Below, piece after piece: positions 1 to 7,119 of a stretch of 16,505 nt of DNA (its first letter is position 1; every line of letters begins with the position of its first letter). The stretch is from assembly GCA_937889655.1 (NCBI GenBank), contig CALBZG010000032.1, forward strand, positions 1 to 16,505, read 5' to 3'. The position numbers and the translations under genes are program-made. The notes beneath the pieces are model-generated. The model did no database searches. It was not told the DNA's origin and was given only the letters and a program-made list of their open reading frames with translations. The stretch is from an uncultured Clostridia bacterium (GTDB lineage Bacteria; Bacillota; Clostridia; Peptostreptococcales; Anaerovoracaceae).

Positions 1-853
1 CCTTGACAGGCTCCCGGCCCAGGAGGTCTTCAATATCTACGTCCCTCAGCTTGCTGATGCTAACGGTATCGTTGATGAGGTCGATCAATGTCGGCAGTAT
101 CTTGATTTTACATCTTGTCTTGTTGCATTCGTTCACGATGTTCTGGATGGTCTTCCTGCTGGCACTGGGTATGGCGATGATGATTTCATCTATTGAATAT
201 TTTCTGCTGTAGGCTCTGAGATGAGCAATATCCCCCGCCACTTTGACACCGTTTATCCGCTTGCCCTGTTTCGAAACGTCATCGTCCAGCATGACGGCGG
301 CTCTTTTACCATATTCGGGATGCTGCTTGATTTCACGGACGATAGCGGCGCCAGCCTCCCCGGCTCCCACGATCATGACTCTGGTGAGGTCCGGGTTGAG
401 AAGATGGTTTTTGCTCTTAATCAACGGCACTCCCCTGAAGGCGCCCGGATTTCTGAGCATGCGAAGCAGCCTGTACGTCATTCTGGAAGCGGAGACCAGC
501 ACAATGATCATTAAACCGGAGATGATATATATGCTGCGGGGCATCATCTGCTGGCTGAATGCCATATATGCCAGCGTCAGAAGCTCACCGAAAATGGATG
601 CCATGACGATTTTCGTCAGTTCGTCGGCGCCCGCATATCTCCACATGCTGGTATAAATGCCCAAAACTCCGAAAGCAATAATGATGGCCACGGTGATAGG
701 CGCAATATTCAATGCATACACCGCGAACCACGCTTCGAATTGTGTGCTGTTCACATCAAACTCAAATCGAAGGAGATAGGCCCCGATGAATGATATATTA
801 ATTATCAGAATATCCAGTACAAGAAGCGCTGCGATCCGCCCGGCTTTAACCAT
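1..853 (-). CDS. CapD/FlaA1-type nucleoside-diphosphate-sugar epimerase/dehydratase, N-terminal part (runs off left edge)
   Basis: The first 284 residues of a polysaccharide biosynthesis protein of the CapD/PglF/WbpM class; the stop lies outside the window. I translated it from the ATG at 851-853. The N-terminal ~130 residues carry about four hydrophobic membrane segments (starting KAGRIAALLVLDILIINIS). A first Rossmann-type domain follows, with VMIVGAGEAG as the dinucleotide-binding glycine loop. The fragment ends just after IEDLLGREPV, a hallmark linker of this family that precedes the catalytic SDR domain, which must lie left of position 1. Known members are inner-membrane 4,6-dehydratases/epimerases acting on UDP-GlcNAc-type sugars for capsule, lipopolysaccharide or protein glycosylation; the substrate here cannot be told. 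It lies 43 bases downstream of the trypsin-fold gene on the same strand and shows no good promoter of its own, so the two are probably co-transcribed. A TTG eight codons upstream is a weaker alternative start. Confidence 0.88.
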   Translation of the reverse strand, partial: MVKAGRIAALLVLDILIINISFIGAYLLRFEFDVNSTQFEAWFAVYALNIAPITVAIIIAFGVLGIYTSMWRYAGADELTKIVMASIFGELLTLAYMAFSQQMMPRSIYIISGLMIIVLVSASRMTYRLLRMLRNPGAFRGVPLIKSKNHLLNPDLTRVMIVGAGEAGAAIVREIKQHPEYGKRAAVMLDDDVSKQGKRINGVKVAGDIAHLRAYSRKYSIDEIIIAIPSASRKTIQNIVNECNKTRCKIKILPTLIDLINDTVSISKLRDVDIEDLLGREPVK

Positions 854-896
854 AAATTTTGTGACCCTTCCACCCAACTAAGTTATTTTTGCTCTG

Positions 897-1793
897 TCAA
901 TTTAGCTTGTCATCCGGATCCGACGGCGCCATCCTCGATAGCATGCTTTCGCTCAGAACGATTTGAGGAGAGGATATCCTGTCGGGTCCATCCGTTTCAT
1001 ATTTTACTTTTTCCTGCTTCATGAAAGACTTGATCGTATCCACATGGATGCTCATGCCCAAATTCAATTTGGAAGTTCCGCTGTGCATCCCATAAATCAC
1101 GCCCCGCTGGTCAAATAGCGGCCCTCCGTTTTGACCTTTAAATCCCGGGGTCGACATCTCCACTCCTACGATCCCTTCCGGACTTCCAACCAGACGAGTG
1201 ACCATACCTTCGCCCGGAAACCTCGGCATAGTCCTTTGCCCTTCATTCGTCCAAATGATATTGTCAGTTTCGATTTCGTATTTGAAATTATTGAACTCAG
1301 GAAAAGGGAACCCCAACCGGCAAAGATATTTGCCCGGCTTCACTACAGCCCCGTCCCCTGCAAACAACGCATGGCTTTTATATCCAAGTTTTGAAAAGCC
1401 CTCAAAATGTATCAGGGCCAGGTCTATTTTGGGGTGGATCTTGCATTGCACACCTTTCACGACGTCCACACAATCCACAAAATTGATTTTTAGCTGTGCA
1501 ATGGAGTCCCGGTCGTATTTGAAAAAGTCCTCAAGCTGACGAACGCCTTCTTCGAAATTGGTTCCCCTGGGAACTTGATTTTTTCTGGCTATGAAATCCG
1601 CATATTTCTTGTCGATGCTCCCTGCGTCGATGATCATTTTCGCGACTTTGCCTGATGTCACCGCCCAACCTTCATCGTTTACAAAAAAAATCGCGGCAGC
1701 GCCCGGACTGATTTCAGACGAGCCGTATCTTCTCATGATGGTAAATATAGGGCGGGTAAATCCGCCGACTTTTTCAATCGCATTCACAAACAT
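897..1793 (-). CDS. Trypsin-fold (S1/HtrA-like) protein lacking catalytic His and Ser; probable pseudoprotease
   Basis: A 298-residue protein starting MFVNAIEKVGG. I chose this start over an upstream in-frame ATG at 1949 because AAGGGG lies 7 bases before it and because the likely promoter (1855-1884) sits between the two. The C-terminal half has the layout of a chymotrypsin-fold peptidase: GWAVTSGKV where active proteases read G-x-x-x-T-x-x-H-V, KIDLALIHF holding the Asp (D124), and GQNGGPLFD where active enzymes read G-x-S-G-G-P, followed by GVIYGMHSG like the last strands of the fold. His is replaced by Lys49 and the nucleophile Ser by Asn222 (codon AAC). No signal peptide or PDZ domain is visible, so a cytoplasmic location is likely. 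It probably binds a peptide or partner or serves as a scaffold rather than cutting, though this is inference. It precedes a CapD-type sugar enzyme gene and may share its transcript. Confidence 0.75.
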   Translation of the reverse strand: MFVNAIEKVGGFTRPIFTIMRRYGSSEISPGAAAIFFVNDEGWAVTSGKVAKMIIDAGSIDKKYADFIARKNQVPRGTNFEEGVRQLEDFFKYDRDSIAQLKINFVDCVDVVKGVQCKIHPKIDLALIHFEGFSKLGYKSHALFAGDGAVVKPGKYLCRLGFPFPEFNNFKYEIETDNIIWTNEGQRTMPRFPGEGMVTRLVGSPEGIVGVEMSTPGFKGQNGGPLFDQRGVIYGMHSGTSKLNLGMSIHVDTIKSFMKQEKVKYETDGPDRISSPQIVLSESMLSRMAPSDPDDKLN

Positions 1794-1800
1794 CGCTATA

Positions 1801-1806
1801 CCCCTT
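1801..1806 (-). promoter_or_regulatory. Ribosome binding site deciding the start of the trypsin-fold gene
   Basis: On the minus strand AAGGGG stands 7 bases before the ATG at 1793. The in-frame ATG at 1949 lies upstream of the predicted promoter, so it cannot be on that transcript. Confidence 0.6.
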
Positions 1807-1849
1807 GCCGCAGAAGAAACTTCCCACTTACTCCCGACCCGCTTTCCGA

Positions 1850-1866
1850 TTGTGATTATATCACAA
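1850..1866. promoter_or_regulatory. Candidate operator: inverted repeat over the -10 of the minus-strand promoter
   Basis: TTGTGAT-TAT-ATCACAA is a perfect 7-base inverted repeat with a 3-base centre. It covers the -10 hexamer at 1855-1860, where a repressor would block RNA polymerase. Seven-base arms in AT-rich promoter DNA can occur by chance and no regulator gene is adjacent. Confidence 0.3.
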
Positions 1867-1884
1867 AAGAGCGTTGAAAAACAA
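1855..1884 (-). promoter_or_regulatory. Predicted sigma-A promoter for the trypsin-fold gene / capD operon
   Basis: On the minus strand TTGTTT (1879-1884) is followed after 18 bases by a perfect TATAAT (1855-1860). Transcription would begin near 1848, about 55 bases before the ATG at 1793. The -10 lies inside a short palindrome listed separately. Confidence 0.6.
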
Positions 1885-1911
1885 TCCTTGCCATGTTTAA
1901 CCTGCCCTTCC

Positions 1912-1940
1912 TTGATTTTTACAGTCCGGTGAGGTATACT
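1912..1940 (+). promoter_or_regulatory. Predicted sigma-A promoter for the metY-metA operon
   Basis: TTGATT (1912-1917), a 17-base spacer and TATACT (1935-1940) closely match the sigma-A consensus. The expected start of transcription near 1947 leaves a leader of only about 40 bases before the metY ATG. That is too short for an S-box (SAM) riboswitch or a T-box, the usual methionine controls in Bacillota. A GGGAGG ribosome binding site (1975-1980) lies 8 bases before the ATG. Confidence 0.7.
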
Positions 1941-1988
1941 TGTATGCAATAATTATGACCTGAAGGGTATTATTGGGAGGGCAAGGAC

Positions 1989-3275
1989 ATGACTGATAAG
2001 AAACACGCCTTTGAGACGATATGCGTACAGGGAGGCTATAAAGCCCAGAGCGGCCAGCCTCAGGTGCTGCCGATCATACAAAATACGACGTACCGATATT
2101 ATAACGCCAAAGACGTGGCGGAGCTTTTTGATTTGGAAAGCCCGAATTTCATGTATACAAGGCTCGGCAATCCGACTTTGAGCGCACTGGAGAACCATAT
2201 GGCAGAGCTTGAAGGCGGTACAGCCGCTCTTTCGGCATCTTCCGGCCAGGCCGCAACGTTGATGACTATATTGAATATGTGCCAGGCTGGGGATCATATT
2301 ATTTCATCCGCCAGCATTTATGGCGGCACTTACAACCTTTTTTCCGTAACGCTGAAGAAAATGGGTATCGACGTTTCCTTCGTCGATGTACACGGTTCTC
2401 TGGAAGAAATCGTGGCGGCGGCACGACCGGCAACGAAAGCATTATTCGCTGAGACTCTGGCGAACCCGGCTCTGCATGTGCTGGATTTTGCGAAATTCAA
2501 GTCTGCGGCCATTGAAATAGGTGTTCCTCTGGTGATCGACAATACTCTCGCCACTCCGGCCCTGACCCGTCCCATCGAGTTCGGCGCCGACATTGTCATA
2601 CATTCGACAACGAAGTATTCTGACGGACATGCTTCCTGTCTTGGCGGGATGGTGATAGAAGCCGGCGTATTTGATTGGGGTTCCTCAGACAAATATCCAG
2701 GCCTGACAAAGCCTGATGACAGCTACCACGGTCTTTGCTTCTATGAAAAATTTGGACCCGGTGCATTTTGCACGAAAATGAGGGCTACCCTGCTCCGCGA
2801 CTTCGGCTGCACCATGTCGCCAATGAACGCGTATCTCACTCATCAGGGTTTGCAGACTTTACATCTGAGGATGGAGAGACACAGCCTGAATGCGCTGAGT
2901 CTGGCGGAATTCCTGGAAAAGCACCCGATGGTGGATTGGGTCGTTTATCCCGGCCTAAAGAGCGATATTTCCAACGATCTTGCTAAAAAGTATATGCCAA
3001 AGGGAGCCGGAGGCGTTTTGAGCTTCGGAGTCAAGGGCGGCAAGTCCGCGGGGGAAAAATTACTTGAAAACCTCGAATTGACCAGCATCGTAGTACACGT
3101 GGGAGACATTCGCACATCTGCCCTGCACCCTGCCAGCACCACTCACAGGCAACTAACAGAAGCGCAGCAAATCGCCGGCGGGATCCGTCCTGAGTTGATC
3201 AGAGTTTCCGTGGGCATAGAAAATATTGAAGACATTATTGCGGATTTTGCGCAGGCTTTAGACCGGATCCGCTAG
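1989..3275 (+). CDS. metY: O-acetylhomoserine sulfhydrylase (O-acetylhomoserine aminocarboxypropyltransferase)
   Basis: A 428-residue, full-length PLP enzyme of the Cys/Met metabolism family. MetY replaces the acetyl group of O-acetyl-L-homoserine with sulfide, giving homocysteine in one step in the cytoplasm. Family marks include TRLGNPT (57-63) in the region that binds PLP phosphate in the homotetramer, SSGQAA (84-89), VIDNTLATP (182-190) with the Asp facing the PLP pyridine nitrogen, and the Schiff-base lysine K209 in HSTTKYSDGHA. The C-terminal HPASTTHRQL and RVSVGIENIEDI are typical of the sulfhydrylase/gamma-synthase group. The length (about 430 rather than 380-400) and the metA gene 25 bases downstream favour MetY over cystathionine gamma-synthase or methionine gamma-lyase. 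First gene of a probable four-gene operon, with a good promoter and ribosome binding site. Confidence 0.93.
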   Translation: MTDKKHAFETICVQGGYKAQSGQPQVLPIIQNTTYRYYNAKDVAELFDLESPNFMYTRLGNPTLSALENHMAELEGGTAALSASSGQAATLMTILNMCQAGDHIISSASIYGGTYNLFSVTLKKMGIDVSFVDVHGSLEEIVAAARPATKALFAETLANPALHVLDFAKFKSAAIEIGVPLVIDNTLATPALTRPIEFGADIVIHSTTKYSDGHASCLGGMVIEAGVFDWGSSDKYPGLTKPDDSYHGLCFYEKFGPGAFCTKMRATLLRDFGCTMSPMNAYLTHQGLQTLHLRMERHSLNALSLAEFLEKHPMVDWVVYPGLKSDISNDLAKKYMPKGAGGVLSFGVKGGKSAGEKLLENLELTSIVVHVGDIRTSALHPASTTHRQLTEAQQIAGGIRPELIRVSVGIENIEDIIADFAQALDRIR

Positions 3276-3300
3276 ATCAAGAAGGATGGAGAGATAAAAA

Positions 3301-4227
3301 ATGCCGATTATTATACCAAATGGACTTCCGGCAGCGGAGATCCTGGAGCAGGAAAATATATTCTTTATGCAGGAAGGGCGGGCAGCGACCCAGGATATCC
3401 GGCCACTCAAAATATTGATCATCAACCTCATGCCTACTAAAATAGCGACTGAAACACAATTGGCCAGAGTTTTGGCTAATTCGCCCCTTCAGGTGGAGCT
3501 GACGCTCCTGGGAATGGATTCTCACTATTCACAAAACGTTTCCCAAGACCATCTTCTGACCTTTTATAAGGTGTTCGACGATATCCAATACCAGCGTTTT
3601 GACGGAATGATCCTCACCGGGGCGCCGGTGGAGACCCTCCCGTATGAGCAGGTCGATTACTGGCATGAGCTTTGTGAAATATTCGAATATGCGAAAACCA
3701 ACGTTTACAGTACGATGTTCATTTGCTGGGGCGCTCAAGCCGCCCTATATTATTACTATGATATTCCTAAATATCCGGTGGACAAAAAAGTCTTCGGCGT
3801 GTTCGAGCACAAGGTCGTGAGGTCTCACAACCCTCTGGTAAGAGGTTTTGATGAGATCTTCTATGCTCCTCACTCCAGGCATACCTATATCAAAAAAGCT
3901 GACGTCCTGGCTCGCCCGGAGCTTCGCATACTGGCCGAGTCCGAAGAAGCCGGTCTTCACATGCTTTCCATCGACAATGGCCGGCAGATATTCGTGCTGG
4001 GGCATCAGGAATATGACAAAGATACTCTGGCCAACGAATATTTCAGAGACAAGAATAAAGGTCTACCTATCGATGTTCCAAAGAATTATTTCAGGAACGA
4101 CGATCCAAAGGATGAAATCCTGTTCAGATGGAGAGCTCATGCAAGCCTATTGTTCAGCAACTGGTTGAATTATTATGTTTATCAGGCAACACCGTATGAT
4201 CTTAAGGATCTTCAGAAGGAGCTGTAA
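3301..4227 (+). CDS. metA: Homoserine O-acetyltransferase, MetA family
   Basis: A 308-residue member of the MetA (homoserine O-trans-acylase) family, glutamine-amidotransferase-like fold. It activates homoserine with an acyl-CoA, the committed step to methionine. The catalytic cysteine is C142 in FICWGAQA; H235 and E237 in GHQEYD complete the site. These positions coincide with the family's usual numbering, so the protein is collinear and complete. Position 111 is Glu (TGAPVE), the residue reported to mark acetyl-CoA users, whereas succinyl-CoA users carry Gly. An O-acetyl product also fits the neighbouring O-acetylhomoserine sulfhydrylase. Many databases would still label it homoserine O-succinyltransferase. 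It follows metY by 25 bases with a GGAGAG-type ribosome binding site, so it is very likely in the same operon. Confidence 0.93.
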   Translation: MPIIIPNGLPAAEILEQENIFFMQEGRAATQDIRPLKILIINLMPTKIATETQLARVLANSPLQVELTLLGMDSHYSQNVSQDHLLTFYKVFDDIQYQRFDGMILTGAPVETLPYEQVDYWHELCEIFEYAKTNVYSTMFICWGAQAALYYYYDIPKYPVDKKVFGVFEHKVVRSHNPLVRGFDEIFYAPHSRHTYIKKADVLARPELRILAESEEAGLHMLSIDNGRQIFVLGHQEYDKDTLANEYFRDKNKGLPIDVPKNYFRNDDPKDEILFRWRAHASLLFSNWLNYYVYQATPYDLKDLQKEL

Positions 4228-4241
4228 AGGAGATACCATTT

Positions 4242-4967
4242 ATGTTTCGCAAAAATAAAGATGGGAGGCCCCGGAAAACCGTGATCAAAATCGGTGGTCT
4301 GGGGTGCTCCCTTCCTATTGTCATTCTGTTGGTTGTTGTTTTGGTCATATCCGGGAGCATGATGATTTCTTCCGTCCGGGAAGCGCTGGGTATCGGGGAA
4401 TGGCCGACTTCCTTCAGCGACCTCCTTCCAGATGAGATCATGGGCTACAACGATGTGGAGATTACACAGGCAATTTTGGGAGAGGTCCGGGATAGAGATC
4501 AGCTGATCGTCATGGAGCAGGATATTGAGGTACAGACAGAAATCAGCCGGGCCCTTGCCAATATTTCACTGTTTGAAAAAACCAAAACTATCTATTCTTA
4601 TGGCACTGGCGCTTATGGCATCGATCTGTCTGCACTGACAGAAGGCGCCATCACATATGACCATGACCGTAAAGAGGTGATCGTCCGGATCCCCCATGCT
4701 GCATTAGCTTACGTAGATCCTGATTTCTCCAAGACAAAATTCGGCGACACGGAAAAAGCCCTGTTTGCCTTCGGAGAACTTAAAATGACCCAAGAGCAGG
4801 AAAATGTGGTCAACAAAGAGGTCGAGGATGCTATGTGGAGCAAACTCAACACAGGAAACCGGCTGGCGGTAGCGGATCTGAAAGCAGTCCAGCGGGTCAA
4901 AGGCCTGCTGATTCCTATCGTTAATGGAATAGATGAAGATTATAAATTAAAGGTCGTACAAGACTAA
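4242..4967 (+). CDS. DUF4230-like membrane-anchored protein of unknown function
   Basis: A 241-residue protein with a basic N-terminus (KNKDGRPRKTVIK), one hydrophobic segment at about residues 18-43 and a soluble domain beyond it. It is thus a likely single-pass protein with an extracytoplasmic C-terminus. The domain has alternating hydrophobic strands such as DQLIVMEQDIEVQ, EVIVRIPHAAL and LKVVQD, and resembles DUF4230 proteins from memory; no biochemical role is known to me. The cysteine at 22 is not in a lipobox. It begins 14 bases after metA with AAAGGAGA straddling the metA stop, so it is translated in series with the methionine genes. Nothing in its sequence links it to methionine; co-transcription is the only clue. 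Confidence 0.72.
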   Translation: MFRKNKDGRPRKTVIKIGGLGCSLPIVILLVVVLVISGSMMISSVREALGIGEWPTSFSDLLPDEIMGYNDVEITQAILGEVRDRDQLIVMEQDIEVQTEISRALANISLFEKTKTIYSYGTGAYGIDLSALTEGAITYDHDRKEVIVRIPHAALAYVDPDFSKTKFGDTEKALFAFGELKMTQEQENVVNKEVEDAMWSKLNTGNRLAVADLKAVQRVKGLLIPIVNGIDEDYKLKVVQD

Positions 4968-4982
4968 CAGAAAGCGAGTACT

Positions 4983-5852
4983 ATGGCCATGGGCACTGTA
5001 GAGCAGCAACGTAAAGCGATGCTTCTGATGACAATATGCGCCATATTGTGGAGCATCGCCGGTATTTTTATTAAACTCATCTCTTGGAACCCCCTTTTGA
5101 TAGCGGGGGCTAGAAGCCTGATTGCCGCGGCCGTCCTTGGCATATTCATGGCTGTGACAGGCAGAAAATTTAAGATCAATAGACATTCTATCATTTCAGG
5201 AATTGGTCTGGCCGGCTGCCTGCTGTGTTTTGTAACAGCCAATAAGTTGACAACCGCTGCCAATGCCATCGTACTTCAATACACCGCCCCTATTTTTATT
5301 GTCATTCTGTCGGCTGTACTGTTTAAAAAGAAAATGCAAGGCTCCGAGATCGCCGTCGTTCTGGTGACGACAGCGGGTATCGCATTATTCTTCTTTGACC
5401 AATTGTCACCGGGGAGCATTCTCGGCAATATCATCGCTATCGTAGCAGGAATTTTCATGGCAGTCATGTTTGTTTTCACCGGGCAATCCGCAAACGACGA
5501 TTCCACTCGAATGAGCGGCTTGCTGCTGGCGCATATGATAACATCTGCCATCGGGATCAGTTCGCTATTGTTCATTGAAGTCCATCCAACTTCCATGGAA
5601 ATCGTATATATTGCGATTCTCGGCATTTTCCAATTGGGCATCCCTTATGTGCTGTATTCCCTGGCATCAAAGAATTGCTCCGCTCTTGCCTGTTCGCTGA
5701 TAGGAACTCTTGAGCCTCTTCTCAATCCCATCTGGGTGTTTCTGTTCGTGGGAGAAGCCCCGGGGATCTTCGCCCTCATGGGCGCTGTGATTGTTATTGG
5801 CGCCATAACAACATGGCTTATGCTGCAAAACCGATATGCAACTTCTTTATAG
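4983..5852 (+). CDS. EamA/DMT-family transporter (10 TM exporter)
   Basis: A 289-residue membrane protein with about ten hydrophobic helices in two EamA repeats. The first repeat ends with the signature LQYTAPIFIVILSAVLF and the second with LEPLLNPIWVFLFVGE, both typical of the drug/metabolite transporter superfamily. Known relatives export amino acids, threonine/homoserine, purine metabolites or drugs across the cytoplasmic membrane; the substrate cannot be read from sequence. It starts 15 bases after the DUF4230 gene and closes the methionine operon, so export of a methionine-pathway metabolite is possible but only inferred. An ATG two codons downstream (4989) is an equally possible start; the ribosome binding site is weak. 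Its last six bases overlap the end of the convergent GAPDH-like gene. Confidence 0.88.
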   Translation: MAMGTVEQQRKAMLLMTICAILWSIAGIFIKLISWNPLLIAGARSLIAAAVLGIFMAVTGRKFKINRHSIISGIGLAGCLLCFVTANKLTTAANAIVLQYTAPIFIVILSAVLFKKKMQGSEIAVVLVTTAGIALFFFDQLSPGSILGNIIAIVAGIFMAVMFVFTGQSANDDSTRMSGLLLAHMITSAIGISSLLFIEVHPTSMEIVYIAILGIFQLGIPYVLYSLASKNCSALACSLIGTLEPLLNPIWVFLFVGEAPGIFALMGAVIVIGAITTWLMLQNRYATSL

Positions 5853-7100
5853 CAGATTCTTGTCCACATACTTCGTCAATTTGCCCAGGCAGTTGACATA
5901 GCAGCCGAATTCGTTGTCATACCATCCGAAGACCTTGGCATGGGTCACCGGAATATTCATGTCCTGGGTGGTTTCGATTCCATGCCTCTTCAAAGTTTCG
6001 GAGTCAAATGACAGGAAACCTGTTCTCGTGTGGTTTTCGAGGCCTTCGATGATGACCGCCGCCTGGCAGCCCATCAGGTCGGTGGACACATTTTGATTTT
6101 CACTGAATATCAATAGGTCCTTTTGAGCCCCTTCAGCAGCTTTTCTATATATATCATTGATGAAATCCCTGTTGATGATCGGTTCTCCGGATGGGGTGCG
6201 TTCAGTTCTGAAGGTGAGGTTCAGCGATATCAGGGAGACTGTGCTGGTGGGTATCCTGATGGAATCCGCCATAAAACCAACATTCTTTATTTCCGGGATG
6301 ATTTCTTCCAGGGCGATCGCGGCCCCTGTGGATGTAGGGATCATATTGTTCATTACCGATCTATTCTTCCTGAGGTCTTTCGCGCCGGCTTTTGGCGGCG
6401 CATCTAAAATGTTCTGAGTGTTCGTTGCTGCATGAACGGTAGTCATGGATGCAGTGACAATCTGAGAAGTCTCTTCGGTATCAAGTAGTGGCTTCACCAT
6501 ATGGGCAAGGCCGGTGGTGGTGCAGCTGGCTGCAGATATAATATGATGCTTCATCGGGTCATAACTGGAATGGTTGACGCCATAGACGAAGGTGGCGCTG
6601 TCCTCCGGCAGCTTTCTTGATGAATCCCCAATTTTAAAAGGCGCACTGACGATCACCTTTTCGGCTCCGGCCTCCAAGTGCCCTCTCAGGCTCCCTTTGC
6701 TATGATCCGCCGGCAGAGTCGGATCCACAAACTGTCCCGTACAATCAATGACCAGACGCACGCCTTCCCTGGCCCAGTCGATTTCCTTTGGATTTCTTGC
6801 TTTGACAAGTATCCTGACCTGGATGCCATCCATTTCTATCAGATTTGCCTCTCTATCCTGGATCTTGATCTCGCAGGTTTTCCCGGTAAAGCCATAGAGG
6901 AATTTGTCCAGATTTCCGTATGTCGAGTCTGTCGTGATGTACTGAATGATATCTTCAAGCTTCCTCCCGACTTCCCGGCCGGCATTGATGACGATTCCGT
7001 CAAAATGCTTCATATTCAGATGGTTCCATAATGTCAGCTTGCCGATACGCCCGATTCCGTTGATTCCAAGATTTTTTCGATTCTGCAGATTGATTTCCAT
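5847..7100 (-). CDS. Atypical long glyceraldehyde-3-phosphate dehydrogenase homologue
   Basis: A 417-residue member of the phosphorylating GAPDH family, about 80 residues longer than the usual ~335. The NAD(P)-binding loop is NGIGRIGKL (14-22). The catalytic cysteine C193 lies in SAASCTTTG, where the classical reading is SNASCTTNC; the partner His is H223 in TVHAATNTQ. MIPTSTGAA (253-261), the anion-binding Arg R282 in SIRIPT, VSTDLMG and WYDNEFG are retained. The Asp that normally contacts the adenine ribose of NAD is Ala40 (VINAGREVG), as in NADP-preferring GapB enzymes, so NADP use is likely. Extra residues sit at about 125-140 and in the C-terminal third (about 350-385). It starts 19 bases after the dikinase-like gene with AAGGAG 7 bases before the ATG, so the two form an operon. 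The direction of catalysis and exact substrate are unknown. Confidence 0.85.
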   Translation of the reverse strand: MEINLQNRKNLGINGIGRIGKLTLWNHLNMKHFDGIVINAGREVGRKLEDIIQYITTDSTYGNLDKFLYGFTGKTCEIKIQDREANLIEMDGIQVRILVKARNPKEIDWAREGVRLVIDCTGQFVDPTLPADHSKGSLRGHLEAGAEKVIVSAPFKIGDSSRKLPEDSATFVYGVNHSSYDPMKHHIISAASCTTTGLAHMVKPLLDTEETSQIVTASMTTVHAATNTQNILDAPPKAGAKDLRKNRSVMNNMIPTSTGAAIALEEIIPEIKNVGFMADSIRIPTSTVSLISLNLTFRTERTPSGEPIINRDFINDIYRKAAEGAQKDLLIFSENQNVSTDLMGCQAAVIIEGLENHTRTGFLSFDSETLKRHGIETTQDMNIPVTHAKVFGWYDNEFGCYVNCLGKLTKYVDKNLL

Positions 7101-7119
7101 ATTCCCGCTCCTTATTCCC

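Noticed and set aside
895..900. A perfect TTGACA on the minus strand just before the CapD-type gene
   Set aside because: No -10-like hexamer lies 16-18 bases downstream (the sequence there is GTTGGGTG), and it overlaps the stop codon of the preceding gene.
1794..1949. Longer N-terminus for the trypsin-fold protein starting at the ATG at 1949
   Set aside because: The extra 52 codons cover the predicted promoter and palindrome and show no family similarity; the downstream ATG at 1793 has a good ribosome binding site.
1941..1988. Looked for an S-box or T-box leader before metY
   Set aside because: The space between promoter and ATG is about 40 bases and shows no such conserved elements.
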